A DNA stretch of 10,814 nt from a bacterium (GTDB lineage Bacteria > Patescibacteriota > JABMPQ01 > JAQVVF01). The stretch covers positions 1 through 10,814 of the forward strand of contig JAUWOX010000026.1 of assembly GCA_030611905.1 (NCBI GenBank), read 5' to 3'. The position numbers were made by a program, and so were the translations under genes. Below are positions 1 through 6,348 of this stretch, piece after piece; position 1 is the first letter of the stretch; each line of letters begins with the position of its first letter. Below the pieces are notes generated by a model, which was not told where the DNA came from, searched no databases, and was given only the letters and a program-made list of their open reading frames with translations.

Positions 1-882
1 ATTCAAAATAAAGTTGGTCAATTTCTTTCTAGTTCGCTTGTGAGGAATATAATTTCTCAAACACATTCGTCCATAAATATGAAAGAAATAATGGACAATA
101 AAAAAATAGTTCTTCTTAACTTATCCAAGGGTAGAATAGGCGAGGATGCCTCAACGCTTTTTGGTGCTATGGTTATAACCAAGATACAATTGGCCGCCAT
201 GAGCCGAATTGACACTCCAGAAGACGAAAGACAAGACTTTTATCTTTATGTTGATGAGTTCCAAAACTTTGCAACAGATTCGTTTGCCGATATTCTATCA
301 GAGGCTAGAAAATACCATTTAAATTTAATAATTGGGCATCAATATATTGGACAGTTGGAAGTCGGGGGAACAACTCTAGTCCGTGATGCCGTTTTTGGCA
401 ATGTTGGCACTATTGTAGTTTTCCGTATTGGCGCTGCTGACTCGGAATTCCTAGCCAAAGAATTTGAACCAATCTTTACAGAAACAGACCTAGTTAATTT
501 AACCAAATATAACGTTTATCTTAAATTAATGATTGATGGTGTTGCTTCTCAAGGCTTCAGTGCCATTACCTTGCCGCCTTCCGCTAAGACAGAAGGTAAT
601 CGGGAAAAAATAATCAAAGTCTCTAGAGAAAAATACGCCAAAGCAAGAAGTGAAGTCGAAGAAAGAATTGCTAAATGGAGTAGCCCTCCGCCAGTAGAGC
701 ATATAGATTCTCAGAGAAGACCGAGGTATCAAAATAGGTACCAGTCTCCAGTAAGAAGAGAAGAGAAAAATATAAACCAACCCTTTAAAAAAGCCTTTGA
801 TCAATTAAAATCCAAAACTAGTCCAAGAAATACGAATGATAAAAATCCGAAACCAAGGCAAGTTGTAAAAATTGATAGATAA
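1..882 (+). CDS. VirD4/TraG-like type IV coupling ATPase, C-terminal part (5'-truncated)
   Basis: This is the C-terminal 293 residues of a larger protein. The frame is open to base 1, so the GTG at 40 is internal and the true start lies outside the window. A Walker B-like strand reads YLYVDEF, with Asp-Glu at bases 253-258. It is preceded by a hydrophobic strand (KIVLLNLSKG) and followed by a SEARKYHLNLIIGHQY segment, the position of the Gln-bearing strand in VirD4/TraG/TraD ATPases. The Walker A half is missing. The last ~75 residues are rich in Arg, Lys, Gln and Pro and look disordered; a nucleic-acid or partner-binding tail is possible. Known relatives are inner-membrane hexamers that feed DNA or protein into type IV secretion or pilus machines. 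CPR genomes often carry such ATPases, and they need not mean conjugation. A VirB4-like or other HerA/FtsK-superfamily ATPase is the alternative. The gene ends at TAA 880-882, before a strong terminator. Confidence 0.72.
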   Translation: MQNKVGQFLSSSLVRNIISQTHSSINMKEIMDNKKIVLLNLSKGRIGEDASTLFGAMVITKIQLAAMSRIDTPEDERQDFYLYVDEFQNFATDSFADILSEARKYHLNLIIGHQYIGQLEVGGTTLVRDAVFGNVGTIVVFRIGAADSEFLAKEFEPIFTETDLVNLTKYNVYLKLMIDGVASQGFSAITLPPSAKTEGNREKIIKVSREKYAKARSEVEERIAKWSSPPPVEHIDSQRRPRYQNRYQSPVRREEKNINQPFKKAFDQLKSKTSPRNTNDKNPKPRQVVKIDR

Positions 883-952
883 CTTATTTAGATTATTGCA
901 TTGATTGATTGCTAAATGAATAAGGAACTTTTATAGTTGAATGACATAATTG

Positions 953-979
953 AACGGCTTATTTAAGCCGTTTTTCTTT
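953..979 (+). terminator. Rho-independent terminator after the coupling ATPase gene
   Basis: The arms AACGGCTTA (953-961) and TAAGCCGTT (964-972) are perfectly complementary, giving a GC-capped stem of 8-9 bp with a very tight loop. The stem runs straight into TTTTTCTTT. This is the only classical intrinsic terminator (stem plus T-tract) I see in the window. It separates the ATPase gene from mnmA. Confidence 0.85.
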
Positions 980-1005
980 ACATAATCAAGGTTTTATTTT
1001 ATACT
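977..1005 (+). promoter_or_regulatory. Sigma70-type promoter of mnmA, predicted near-leaderless
   Basis: A -35 box TTTACA (977-982, 5/6 of consensus) and a -10 box TATACT (1000-1005, 5/6) are separated by exactly 17 bp. Initiation about 7 bases past the -10 falls at 1012-1013, and the mnmA ATG is at 1013-1015. The transcript would therefore carry no leader or one base. The -35 box overlaps the T-tract of the upstream terminator, so termination and initiation signals share bases. Confidence 0.7.
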
Positions 1006-1012
1006 TATTCGT

Positions 1013-2107
1013 ATGAAAAAAGTCATTTGCGCCATGTCTGGAGGAGTAGATAGTAGCGTCGCCGCTGCCCTACTTAAAAAACAAGGTTATCAGGTAACCG
1101 GGATTTTTATGCACTTTTGGCACGAGAAAAATAACACTTCGCAATCTACAAACAAATGTTGTTCGTCAGAAGCACATGAAGCCGCCAGAAAGGTTTGTCA
1201 AAAATTAGGCATAAGACTATATACTCTAAATTGTGAAAATGAATTTAAGAGACATGTTGTTGACTATTTTATCAATGCTTACAAAAATGGCTTAACCCCC
1301 AATCCCTGCATAATGTGCAATAAACATATCAAATTTAAATTTCTCATAAACAAGGCCGAAGAGCTAGATGTTAATTATCTTGCCACGGGCCATTACGCTA
1401 AAGTTGGCAAACAGGGAACAGAAAATAGCAAACAGCTCTCGTTGCTTCGCGCCAAAGATAAAAACAAAGATCAATCCTATTTCTTATATAATTTGAATCA
1501 AAAACAATTATCCAGAATTTTATTCCCAATAGGGGATTATACAAAGTCAGAAGTCCGTACTTTAGCCAAAAAATTCAACCTACCAACAGCTAAAAGGCCA
1601 GAATCACAGGAAATCTGTTTTATAAATGAAAAAAATCACAATGATTTCTTAAAGCGCTATATTAAAGAGGCTAAGCCCGGTAAAATTATAAACAGCGAGA
1701 ACCAGATAATAGGCGAGCATAAAGGCCTTCCATTTTATACCTTAGGTCAGCGTAAGGGGATAGGTCTAGCCAATGCAAAACCATATTATGTTGTTGGCCT
1801 TGATTTTGACCGTAACATTTTAAAAGTCAGTGATGACGACAAGGATCCGCATTTATTTTCCAAAAAATTAATTGTAAAAAAATTAAATTTAATAGGGGAT
1901 ACGCCACTCCCCCATCGCTGTAAAATAAAAATTCGTTATCAACAGCAACCCAATGATGCTGAAATAAAAAAAATAAATAGCACTTCCCTACTCGCCCATT
2001 TTCAAACTCCCCAGCGAGCCATCATGCCAGGTCAATCTGCTGTTATGTATAATAATGATCAAGTTATCGGTGGAGGAGTTATTGCGGAAGAAGAGCAAAT
2101 GAGGTAA
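1013..2107 (+). CDS. mnmA: tRNA-specific 2-thiouridylase MnmA
   Basis: 364 residues, full length for the family (E. coli about 368). MnmA thiolates U34 of tRNA-Lys, -Glu and -Gln in the cytoplasm, adenylating the base with ATP and taking sulfur from a persulfide relay. The ATP-binding PP-loop SGGVDSS is at residues 9-15. Other family motifs are ATGHYA (124-129) and KDQSYFLY (152-159). The two catalytic cysteines are Cys99 (in NPC, the nucleophile position) and Cys202 (in QEIC, the persulfide position). The C-terminal beta-barrel region is present, including LGQRKGIG and the MPGQSAVMY stretch near the end. The ATG at 1013 is chosen because it begins the canonical MKKVICAMSGGVDSS start. There is no Shine-Dalgarno, and a promoter places the transcript start at or one base before the ATG. 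It is probably co-transcribed with the coiled-coil gene (37-base gap) and alaS. Confidence 0.97.
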   Translation: MKKVICAMSGGVDSSVAAALLKKQGYQVTGIFMHFWHEKNNTSQSTNKCCSSEAHEAARKVCQKLGIRLYTLNCENEFKRHVVDYFINAYKNGLTPNPCIMCNKHIKFKFLINKAEELDVNYLATGHYAKVGKQGTENSKQLSLLRAKDKNKDQSYFLYNLNQKQLSRILFPIGDYTKSEVRTLAKKFNLPTAKRPESQEICFINEKNHNDFLKRYIKEAKPGKIINSENQIIGEHKGLPFYTLGQRKGIGLANAKPYYVVGLDFDRNILKVSDDDKDPHLFSKKLIVKKLNLIGDTPLPHRCKIKIRYQQQPNDAEIKKINSTSLLAHFQTPQRAIMPGQSAVMYNNDQVIGGGVIAEEEQMR

Positions 2108-2144
2108 AATAAAATAAGCAAATTGAATAACAAATAACAACTAT

Positions 2145-2354
2145 ATGCCCACAGACTTCACTGATCCAAAGAGGCGTCTTAAATCTGATTTAGACGATCT
2201 TCGTGATGAGATTGATCAGCGTACCAAAAAAATTCGTGAAATCAAAAATCAAATTGAAGATTTAGAAAAACAAAAAGAATTATTAGAAGCAGAACTTGAG
2301 GAATTTTATGACAAGGAGAAAAAAATACAACAAAAGATTAGAAGGCCAGATTAA
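2145..2354 (+). CDS. Small coiled-coil protein of unknown function
   Basis: 69 residues starting MPTDFTDPKRRL. From about residue 12 to the end it is almost all charged and heptad-like: LKSDLDDLRDEID, then IREIKNQIEDLEKQ, then LLEAELEEFYDKE. Together these predict one long coiled coil. It has no membrane segment, signal peptide or cysteine, and I recognise no family. It sits between mnmA and alaS with gaps of 37 and 5 bases, so it is almost certainly co-transcribed with them. The ATG at 2145 has no Shine-Dalgarno. A role as an oligomerisation or tRNA-enzyme partner would be a guess from position only. It could also be a generic CPR coiled-coil protein unrelated to its neighbours. Confidence 0.75.
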   Translation: MPTDFTDPKRRLKSDLDDLRDEIDQRTKKIREIKNQIEDLEKQKELLEAELEEFYDKEKKIQQKIRRPD

Positions 2355-2359
2355 AAAAT

Positions 2360-4144
2360 ATGAACTCTCAAGAACTCATCAATAAATACATAGATTTTTT
2401 CAAACAAAAGGGCCATACTCTCATTCCCAATGTGTCTTTAATTCCAGAACATGATCCTTCTGTTTTATTTACCACTGCTGGCATGCATCCGCTAGTTCCT
2501 TTTTTATTGGGTCAAAAACACCCTGGAGGCAAAAGGTTAGTTAGCAATCAGCGTTGTATCAGGACCACTGACATTAAAGAAGTCGGCGATGCTTGGCATA
2601 ATACTTTTTTTGAAATGCTGGGCAATTGGTCGCTTGGTGATTATTTCAAAGAAGACACTATTAAATGGGCTTATGAATTTTTAACCTCTCCTCAATGGTT
2701 GAATATAAATACAGAAAAATTATCAGTTACAGTTTTTGCCGGTGACGAAGATGCTCCTAGGGATGAACAAGCTGCCGAGATTTGGCAGGAAACTGGTATT
2801 CCCAAAGAACGAATTTATTTTCTGCCGAAATCAGAAAATTGGTGGGGGCCTGCTGGAAAAATCGGACCTTGCGGCCCAGATACTGAAATATTTTATGATA
2901 CTGGTCAAAAAAAGTGTTCGTCTGAATGTAAGCCAGGATGTTCTTGTGGAAAAAATTGTGAAATCTGGAACCTAGTCTTTATGCAGTATGACAAAACTTC
3001 AACAGGTGAATACAAAGAATTAAAACAAAAAAATATTGATACTGGTATGGGAGTTGAAAGAACCTTAGCTATTCTTGAAGGTTATGAAAATTCTTATCAA
3101 ACAGAGCTTTTCAAACCGATCATGGATTTAATAGAGGAAAAGCTTTCCGGCCGTTCGCAAGATTATCGAGAAGTCAGTACCAGTCCAGAAAAAGCAAAAA
3201 AAATCATTGCTGATCATATAAAAGCAGCCACCTTCATTCTAATGGACGGCATTACACCATCTAATCTTGATCAGGGCTATGTCCTTCGCCGTCTAATCAG
3301 ACGCGCCACTTTGCAGGCCAAACTTTTAGAAATAGAAAAAAAGGAAAATGTCAGCCAGCAAGTCGCTAATATAGTCATTGATATTTACAAAGAAAGATAT
3401 CCCAATCTTTTAGATAAAAAAGAATTTATTCTCAAAGAACTAGGCAAAGAAGAAGACCGGTTTGAATTATGTTTAGCCAAGGGATTAAAAGTTTTTGGAA
3501 AAATTATTGATAAGAATAGAAAAAAAATTAGCGGTCAAGATGCTTTTCATTTATATGATACTTATGGATTCCCTATTGAATTGACGCAAGATCTAGCTAG
3601 GGATGATATTAAAATTGATAGGGAAGGATTTAATAAAGAATTTAAAGAACACCAAAAACTTTCTCGCAAAGGCGCCGCTAAAAAATTCAAAGGCGGGTTG
3701 GCTGATCACACAGAAGCTACTACCAAGCTCCATACCGCTACTCACCTACTTCATCAAGCTTTGCGTCAAATTTTGGGTGACCATGTTGAGCAAAAGGGGA
3801 GCAATATAAATCCAGAAAGACTTCGTTTTGATTTCACCCATCAAGAAAAATTGAGCCCAGAACAATTAGAACAGGTTGAGCAAATAGTTAATGAACAAAT
3901 TCAAAAAGCTCTGCCAGTTAAAATGGAAGAAATGACAGTTGAACAGGCCAAAGAAAAAGGCGCCATTGGTTTATTTGAAGAAAAATATGGCGATAAAGTT
4001 AAAGTTTATTCTATTAACGATTTTTCTTGTGAAATCTGTGGTGGCCCGCATGTCAAAAATATTAAAGAATTAGGCGAGTTCAAGATAAAAAAAGAGGGAT
4101 CAGGTTCTTCGGGAGTAAGAAGAATAAAAGCGATTTTAATTTAA
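2360..4144 (+). CDS. alaS: Alanine-tRNA ligase, short form lacking the C-Ala domain
   Basis: 594 residues against about 875 in E. coli. It charges tRNA-Ala with alanine in the cytoplasm. The class II catalytic core includes the NQRCIRTTDI motif-2 region (residues 64-73), GPCGPDTEIFYD (169-180) and the motif-3 segment GMGVERT (229-235). The editing domain is complete, with zinc/active-site residues His458, His462, Cys560 and His564 in HTATH and CGGPH, so hydrolysis of Ser- and Gly-tRNA-Ala is expected. The protein stops just after VRRIKAIL, where other bacteria continue into a coiled-coil linker and the C-Ala (DHHA1) domain that helps dimerise and hold the tRNA elbow. The end is a clean TAA, not a frameshift, and I recall short AlaRS as common in CPR. 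A five-Cys cluster lies at residues 186-200. It starts 5 bases after the preceding gene, with no clear Shine-Dalgarno. Confidence 0.95.
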   Translation: MNSQELINKYIDFFKQKGHTLIPNVSLIPEHDPSVLFTTAGMHPLVPFLLGQKHPGGKRLVSNQRCIRTTDIKEVGDAWHNTFFEMLGNWSLGDYFKEDTIKWAYEFLTSPQWLNINTEKLSVTVFAGDEDAPRDEQAAEIWQETGIPKERIYFLPKSENWWGPAGKIGPCGPDTEIFYDTGQKKCSSECKPGCSCGKNCEIWNLVFMQYDKTSTGEYKELKQKNIDTGMGVERTLAILEGYENSYQTELFKPIMDLIEEKLSGRSQDYREVSTSPEKAKKIIADHIKAATFILMDGITPSNLDQGYVLRRLIRRATLQAKLLEIEKKENVSQQVANIVIDIYKERYPNLLDKKEFILKELGKEEDRFELCLAKGLKVFGKIIDKNRKKISGQDAFHLYDTYGFPIELTQDLARDDIKIDREGFNKEFKEHQKLSRKGAAKKFKGGLADHTEATTKLHTATHLLHQALRQILGDHVEQKGSNINPERLRFDFTHQEKLSPEQLEQVEQIVNEQIQKALPVKMEEMTVEQAKEKGAIGLFEEKYGDKVKVYSINDFSCEICGGPHVKNIKELGEFKIKKEGSGSSGVRRIKAILI

Positions 4145-4294
4145 AGAGATTTTACTTTTAGCTTGAATAAAGCAAACAGCTTATTTAAGCCCTGCCTACC
4201 GGCAGGCAGGCATTTTGGCCGTTAAAATACCTTATTTAAGCCTAAATATCTAGATGGCTCAAATGGTCATTTGAGCCATCTAACAAGAATTACT
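4145..4294 (+). repeat. Palindrome-rich gap: three-element repeat cluster after alaS
   Basis: The gap holds no gene. The 12-mer CTTATTTAAGCC occurs at 4180-4191 and 4231-4242; a third copy forms the core of the terminator at 958-969. Between the two copies, CCTGCCT (4191-4197) pairs with AGGCAGG (4204-4210) around ACCGGC, and ATTTT (4212-4216) pairs with AAAAT (4224-4228). The GC-rich CCTGCC/GGCAGG hairpin resembles short interspersed palindromes I recall from CPR genomes. None is followed by a T-tract, so no classical terminator for alaS is visible. Confidence 0.6.
4251..4282 (+). repeat. Perfect inverted repeat, 15-bp arms, before the unknown gene
   Basis: The left arm 4251-4265 (TAGATGGCTCAAATG) and right arm 4268-4282 (CATTTGAGCCATCTA) are exact reverse complements separated by only GT. 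The right arm ends 12 bases before the ATG at 4295. There is no T-tract, so it is not a classical terminator. It could be a dimeric-repressor operator or an RNA hairpin in the leader of the next gene. The TTG at 4271 lies inside the right arm. Confidence 0.7.
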
Positions 4295-4717
4295 ATGCCC
4301 GAAAAAGAACAACTACGATCAGAATACCGCGATTTTACCAGCGAAACTCAAATTATTCCTGAAGATGAGTATTTTGATTTTTGTGTCAATCATGCTTTGG
4401 AAGGAGGCTGGGTTAAAAAAGAGGAAAAAGAAATTTTAATTAAAAATTATTTAAAACCAATCTATCAAGAATATTTAAAAGTTATCGAAGAAGTCAAGAC
4501 GGAGTTAGAAAAAGAAGAAAATAGTGAAAAAAGAACTGAACTTCTTATGAAAAGATTAAACTTATGTTTATTTATCACCAGAAGAATTGGCTCAACTGCC
4601 CCAGGAAATATTTTAAGAACTATTAATGATGATATTAAATTTAGCCGAGATGAATGGATTAGATATGCTTTAGAGGCAATGGAAGAAAAAATAAGAGAAA
4701 TATTTTTAAAAAATTAA
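4295..4717 (+). CDS. Hypothetical protein, charged and helical, no recognised family
   Basis: 140 residues from the ATG at 4295 (MPEKEQLRSEYRDF). The same frame is open back to a TTG at 4271, but that lies inside a 32-base palindrome, so the ATG is preferred. The protein is acidic to neutral and mostly predicted helix, with a charged coiled-coil-like middle (residues ~50-85, VIEEVKTELEKEENSEKR) and a less charged stretch LNLCLFITRRIGSTAPGN at ~86-103. It has no signal peptide, membrane span, metal cluster or catalytic motif I can name. The neighbours do not suggest a role: it stands alone between two palindrome-rich gaps. Composition and codon use look like the flanking genes, and it ends in a clean TAA, so I judge it real. 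Confidence 0.75.
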   Translation: MPEKEQLRSEYRDFTSETQIIPEDEYFDFCVNHALEGGWVKKEEKEILIKNYLKPIYQEYLKVIEEVKTELEKEENSEKRTELLMKRLNLCLFITRRIGSTAPGNILRTINDDIKFSRDEWIRYALEAMEEKIREIFLKN

Positions 4718-4744
4718 TTTATCCACCGAACTAATTTTTATATA

Positions 4745-4753
4745 TGCTATAAT
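4745..4753 (+). promoter_or_regulatory. Candidate extended -10 promoter element
   Basis: TGCTATAAT is an exact extended -10 (TGN then TATAAT at 4748-4753). No good -35 sits 16-18 bp upstream (ACCGAA at 17), which extended -10 promoters can tolerate. If used, it would start a leader of about 230 bases ahead of the FtsA-like gene, containing the hairpins at 4793-4918. Confidence 0.4.
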
Positions 4754-4792
4754 AAAACAAAATACGCCCCCCGTAATCAAATGATATGAACC

Positions 4793-4918
4793 CCAGGGCA
4801 AATCCTGGATTCTCCTTTCCGCAGCAAGCTGCGGGGAGATTAAAAATTTGTAATACAAATTTTTAATCACAAACCACTTGTCCGCCGGAGTCCGAGCCAA
4901 AGCGAAGACGCAGGCGGA
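4793..4918. repeat. Compound palindromic intergenic element of four hairpins
   Basis: Four inverted repeats lie in a row. H1: CCAGG 4793-4797 with CCTGG 4804-4808. H2: CCGCAGC 4819-4825 with GCTGCGG 4828-4834, flanked by TCTCC 4811-4815 and GGAGA 4835-4839. H3: a perfect 12-bp stem, ATTAAAAATTTG 4839-4850 with CAAATTTTTAAT 4856-4867 around TAATA. H4: TCCGCC 4881-4886 with GGCGGA 4913-4918. The GC-rich parts stand out against the AT-rich background. No coding sequence, tRNA or riboswitch I know matches. A REP/MITE-like interspersed element is the best reading. The rest of the 278-base gap (4718-4995) holds only promoter-like sequence. Confidence 0.65.
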
Positions 4919-4952
4919 TTAAATTTTAATTTGGGGAATCAAGAAAAAAAAA

Positions 4953-4980
4953 TTAGAATCACTGATTCTTAGTTTATAAT
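4953..4980 (+). promoter_or_regulatory. Candidate proximal promoter of the FtsA-like gene, with overlapping palindrome
   Basis: A perfect -10 TATAAT (4975-4980) lies 15 bases before the ATG at 4996, so the leader would be about 9 bases. The -35 is weak (TTAGAA 4953-4958, 16-bp spacer). A palindrome, AGAATCA (4955-4961) and TGATTCT (4963-4969) around one C, overlaps the -35 and spacer and could be an operator. Confidence 0.45.
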
Positions 4981-4995
4981 TCTTAATTCCAACCC

Positions 4996-6252
4996 ATGGG
5001 ACTATTAGATAATCTTTTCTCAAAACCAAAAGCAAAATCTGGTCGCTACGCTTTAGCTCTAGACATTGGCACCGACCTTGCCAAGGCTTTAATTTTTGAA
5101 GTAAAAAAAAATAAAGGCTATGTTATTGGTGTTGGCAAGAAAAAACAAAAAATGACAGACATGCAGTCCGGCGCTATTACGGATATACAAGGCGTAGTTC
5201 GCTCTGCTGAAAAGGCCATCGAAGAAGCGCAGAAGATGGCCAATGTTAAGCCAGATCAAGTTATCTTGGGAATCGCTGGTGAATTAGTCAAGGGCACAAC
5301 TACTAATGTCCACTATCAAAGAAAAAAACCAAAAGCTAAAATTGATTTAGCTGAACTTAAAAATATTTTACAAAAAGTTCAATGGAAAGCATTCAATCAA
5401 GTTCGCAAACAATTATCTTGGGAAACCGGCATAGATGAAATAGATGTTAAATTAATTAATGCCGCCATAGTTGATGTTCGCATAGATGGCTATCGTGTCA
5501 CCAACCCAGTAGGTTTTCAGGGAAAAGATGTTTGTATTTCTATATTCAATGCTTATGCTCCTCTGGTTCATCTTGGCGCCCTGCAGTCAATTTCAACAGA
5601 TTTAGATATGGATCTATTATCAATTGCGGCTGAACCATATGCCGTCGCTTGTTCAATAGGGGAAAATGCCCGTCAGTTCTCCGCTATTTTCATAGATATA
5701 GGCGGCGGTACAACTGATGTTGCCATAGTAAAAAATGGGGTACTAGAAGGAACAAAAATGTTTGGACTAGGCGGCCGCGCCTTTACTAAGCGTTTGGCTG
5801 ATACATTAAAAATTGGCGCAGCCGAAGCCGAAGAAATTAAGATTAAATATTCAAATAGCAAATTAAAACCAGAAATTGCCAAGAAAGTTAAAAAAGCGTT
5901 GGATTCAGATTGTAAAGTTTGGCTTTCCGGCATAGAATTATCTTTATCAGAATTCCCCAATGTTGACAGTCTCCCCACTCAAATTTTACTATGTGGCGGA
6001 GGCAGTGCTTTAATCGGAATAAGAACTGCTTTGCAAGGAGATTGGTATAAAAAAATGCCATTTCCCCGAAAACCAAGCATAAAATTCATTAAGCCTGATG
6101 AAATTGTTAGCATAATAGACAAGACGGGATTACTTAAAAGCCAACAAGACGTTACTCCCATGGCTTTAGCCAATTTGGCCTTAGATTTAGCCGGTGATGA
6201 AGATCCAGTGAAAGGAATACTTCGCAAAGTAGTTAATATGATGCACACGTAA
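4996..6252 (+). CDS. FtsA/PilM-family actin-like ATPase
   Basis: 418 residues, the usual FtsA length. The actin-fold nucleotide-binding motifs are all present: phosphate 1 LDIGTD (residues 22-27), phosphate 2 DIGGGTTD (234-241) and the adenosine motif LCGGGSAL (332-339). The region around 88-170 fits the SHS2 (1C) domain that defines FtsA and PilM, and the segment NPVGFQGKDV (170-179) resembles the FtsA NPVGLSG stretch. The N-terminus MGLLDNLF and C-terminus KGILRKVVNMM both look amphipathic and could bind the membrane; FtsA uses such a C-terminal helix. FtsA anchors FtsZ filaments, while PilM links pilus motors to PilN. No ftsZ, pilN or pilO is seen here, so the choice is open. The next gene encodes a bitopic membrane protein, which suits a PilM-like linking role. 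The start is the first ATG, with no Shine-Dalgarno and a TATAAT just upstream. Confidence 0.88.
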   Translation: MGLLDNLFSKPKAKSGRYALALDIGTDLAKALIFEVKKNKGYVIGVGKKKQKMTDMQSGAITDIQGVVRSAEKAIEEAQKMANVKPDQVILGIAGELVKGTTTNVHYQRKKPKAKIDLAELKNILQKVQWKAFNQVRKQLSWETGIDEIDVKLINAAIVDVRIDGYRVTNPVGFQGKDVCISIFNAYAPLVHLGALQSISTDLDMDLLSIAAEPYAVACSIGENARQFSAIFIDIGGGTTDVAIVKNGVLEGTKMFGLGGRAFTKRLADTLKIGAAEAEEIKIKYSNSKLKPEIAKKVKKALDSDCKVWLSGIELSLSEFPNVDSLPTQILLCGGGSALIGIRTALQGDWYKKMPFPRKPSIKFIKPDEIVSIIDKTGLLKSQQDVTPMALANLALDLAGDEDPVKGILRKVVNMMHT

Positions 6253-6294
6253 TAAGCTTAAAGTTCAAAGTGAAAAATTCAAAGCTTGCAATGC

Positions 6295-6331
6295 AAAGTT
6301 AAGAGTTTATCCTCCGATAACCTTTAACTTT
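6295..6331 (+). repeat. Nested inverted repeat ahead of the baseplate-J-like gene
   Basis: The outer arms AAAGTTAA (6295-6302) and TTAACTTT (6324-6331) and the inner arms TTATC (6307-6311) and GATAA (6316-6320) are exactly complementary around CTCC. The rest of the 96-base gap is a low-complexity run of AAAGTT/AACTTT-like words. There is no T-tract and no obvious promoter, so this is probably a leader or intra-operon hairpin. Confidence 0.5.
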
Positions 6332-6348
6332 AAACTTTTAACTAATAC

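Noticed and set aside
40..42. GTG at 40 as the start of the ATPase gene
   Set aside because: The frame stays open to base 1 and the protein lacks its Walker A half, so this is an internal valine.
4271..4294. TTG at 4271 as the start of the 4295-4717 gene
   Set aside because: It lies inside the right arm of a perfect palindrome and has no Shine-Dalgarno. All other starts in the window are ATG, and the ATG at 4295 is in frame.
4706..4900. Minus-strand 64-residue open frame
   Set aside because: It runs through the palindromic element, resembles no protein and has repeat-derived composition.
5673..6248. Several minus-strand frames inside the FtsA-like gene
   Set aside because: They overlap a well-supported + strand gene, and none has recognisable protein features.
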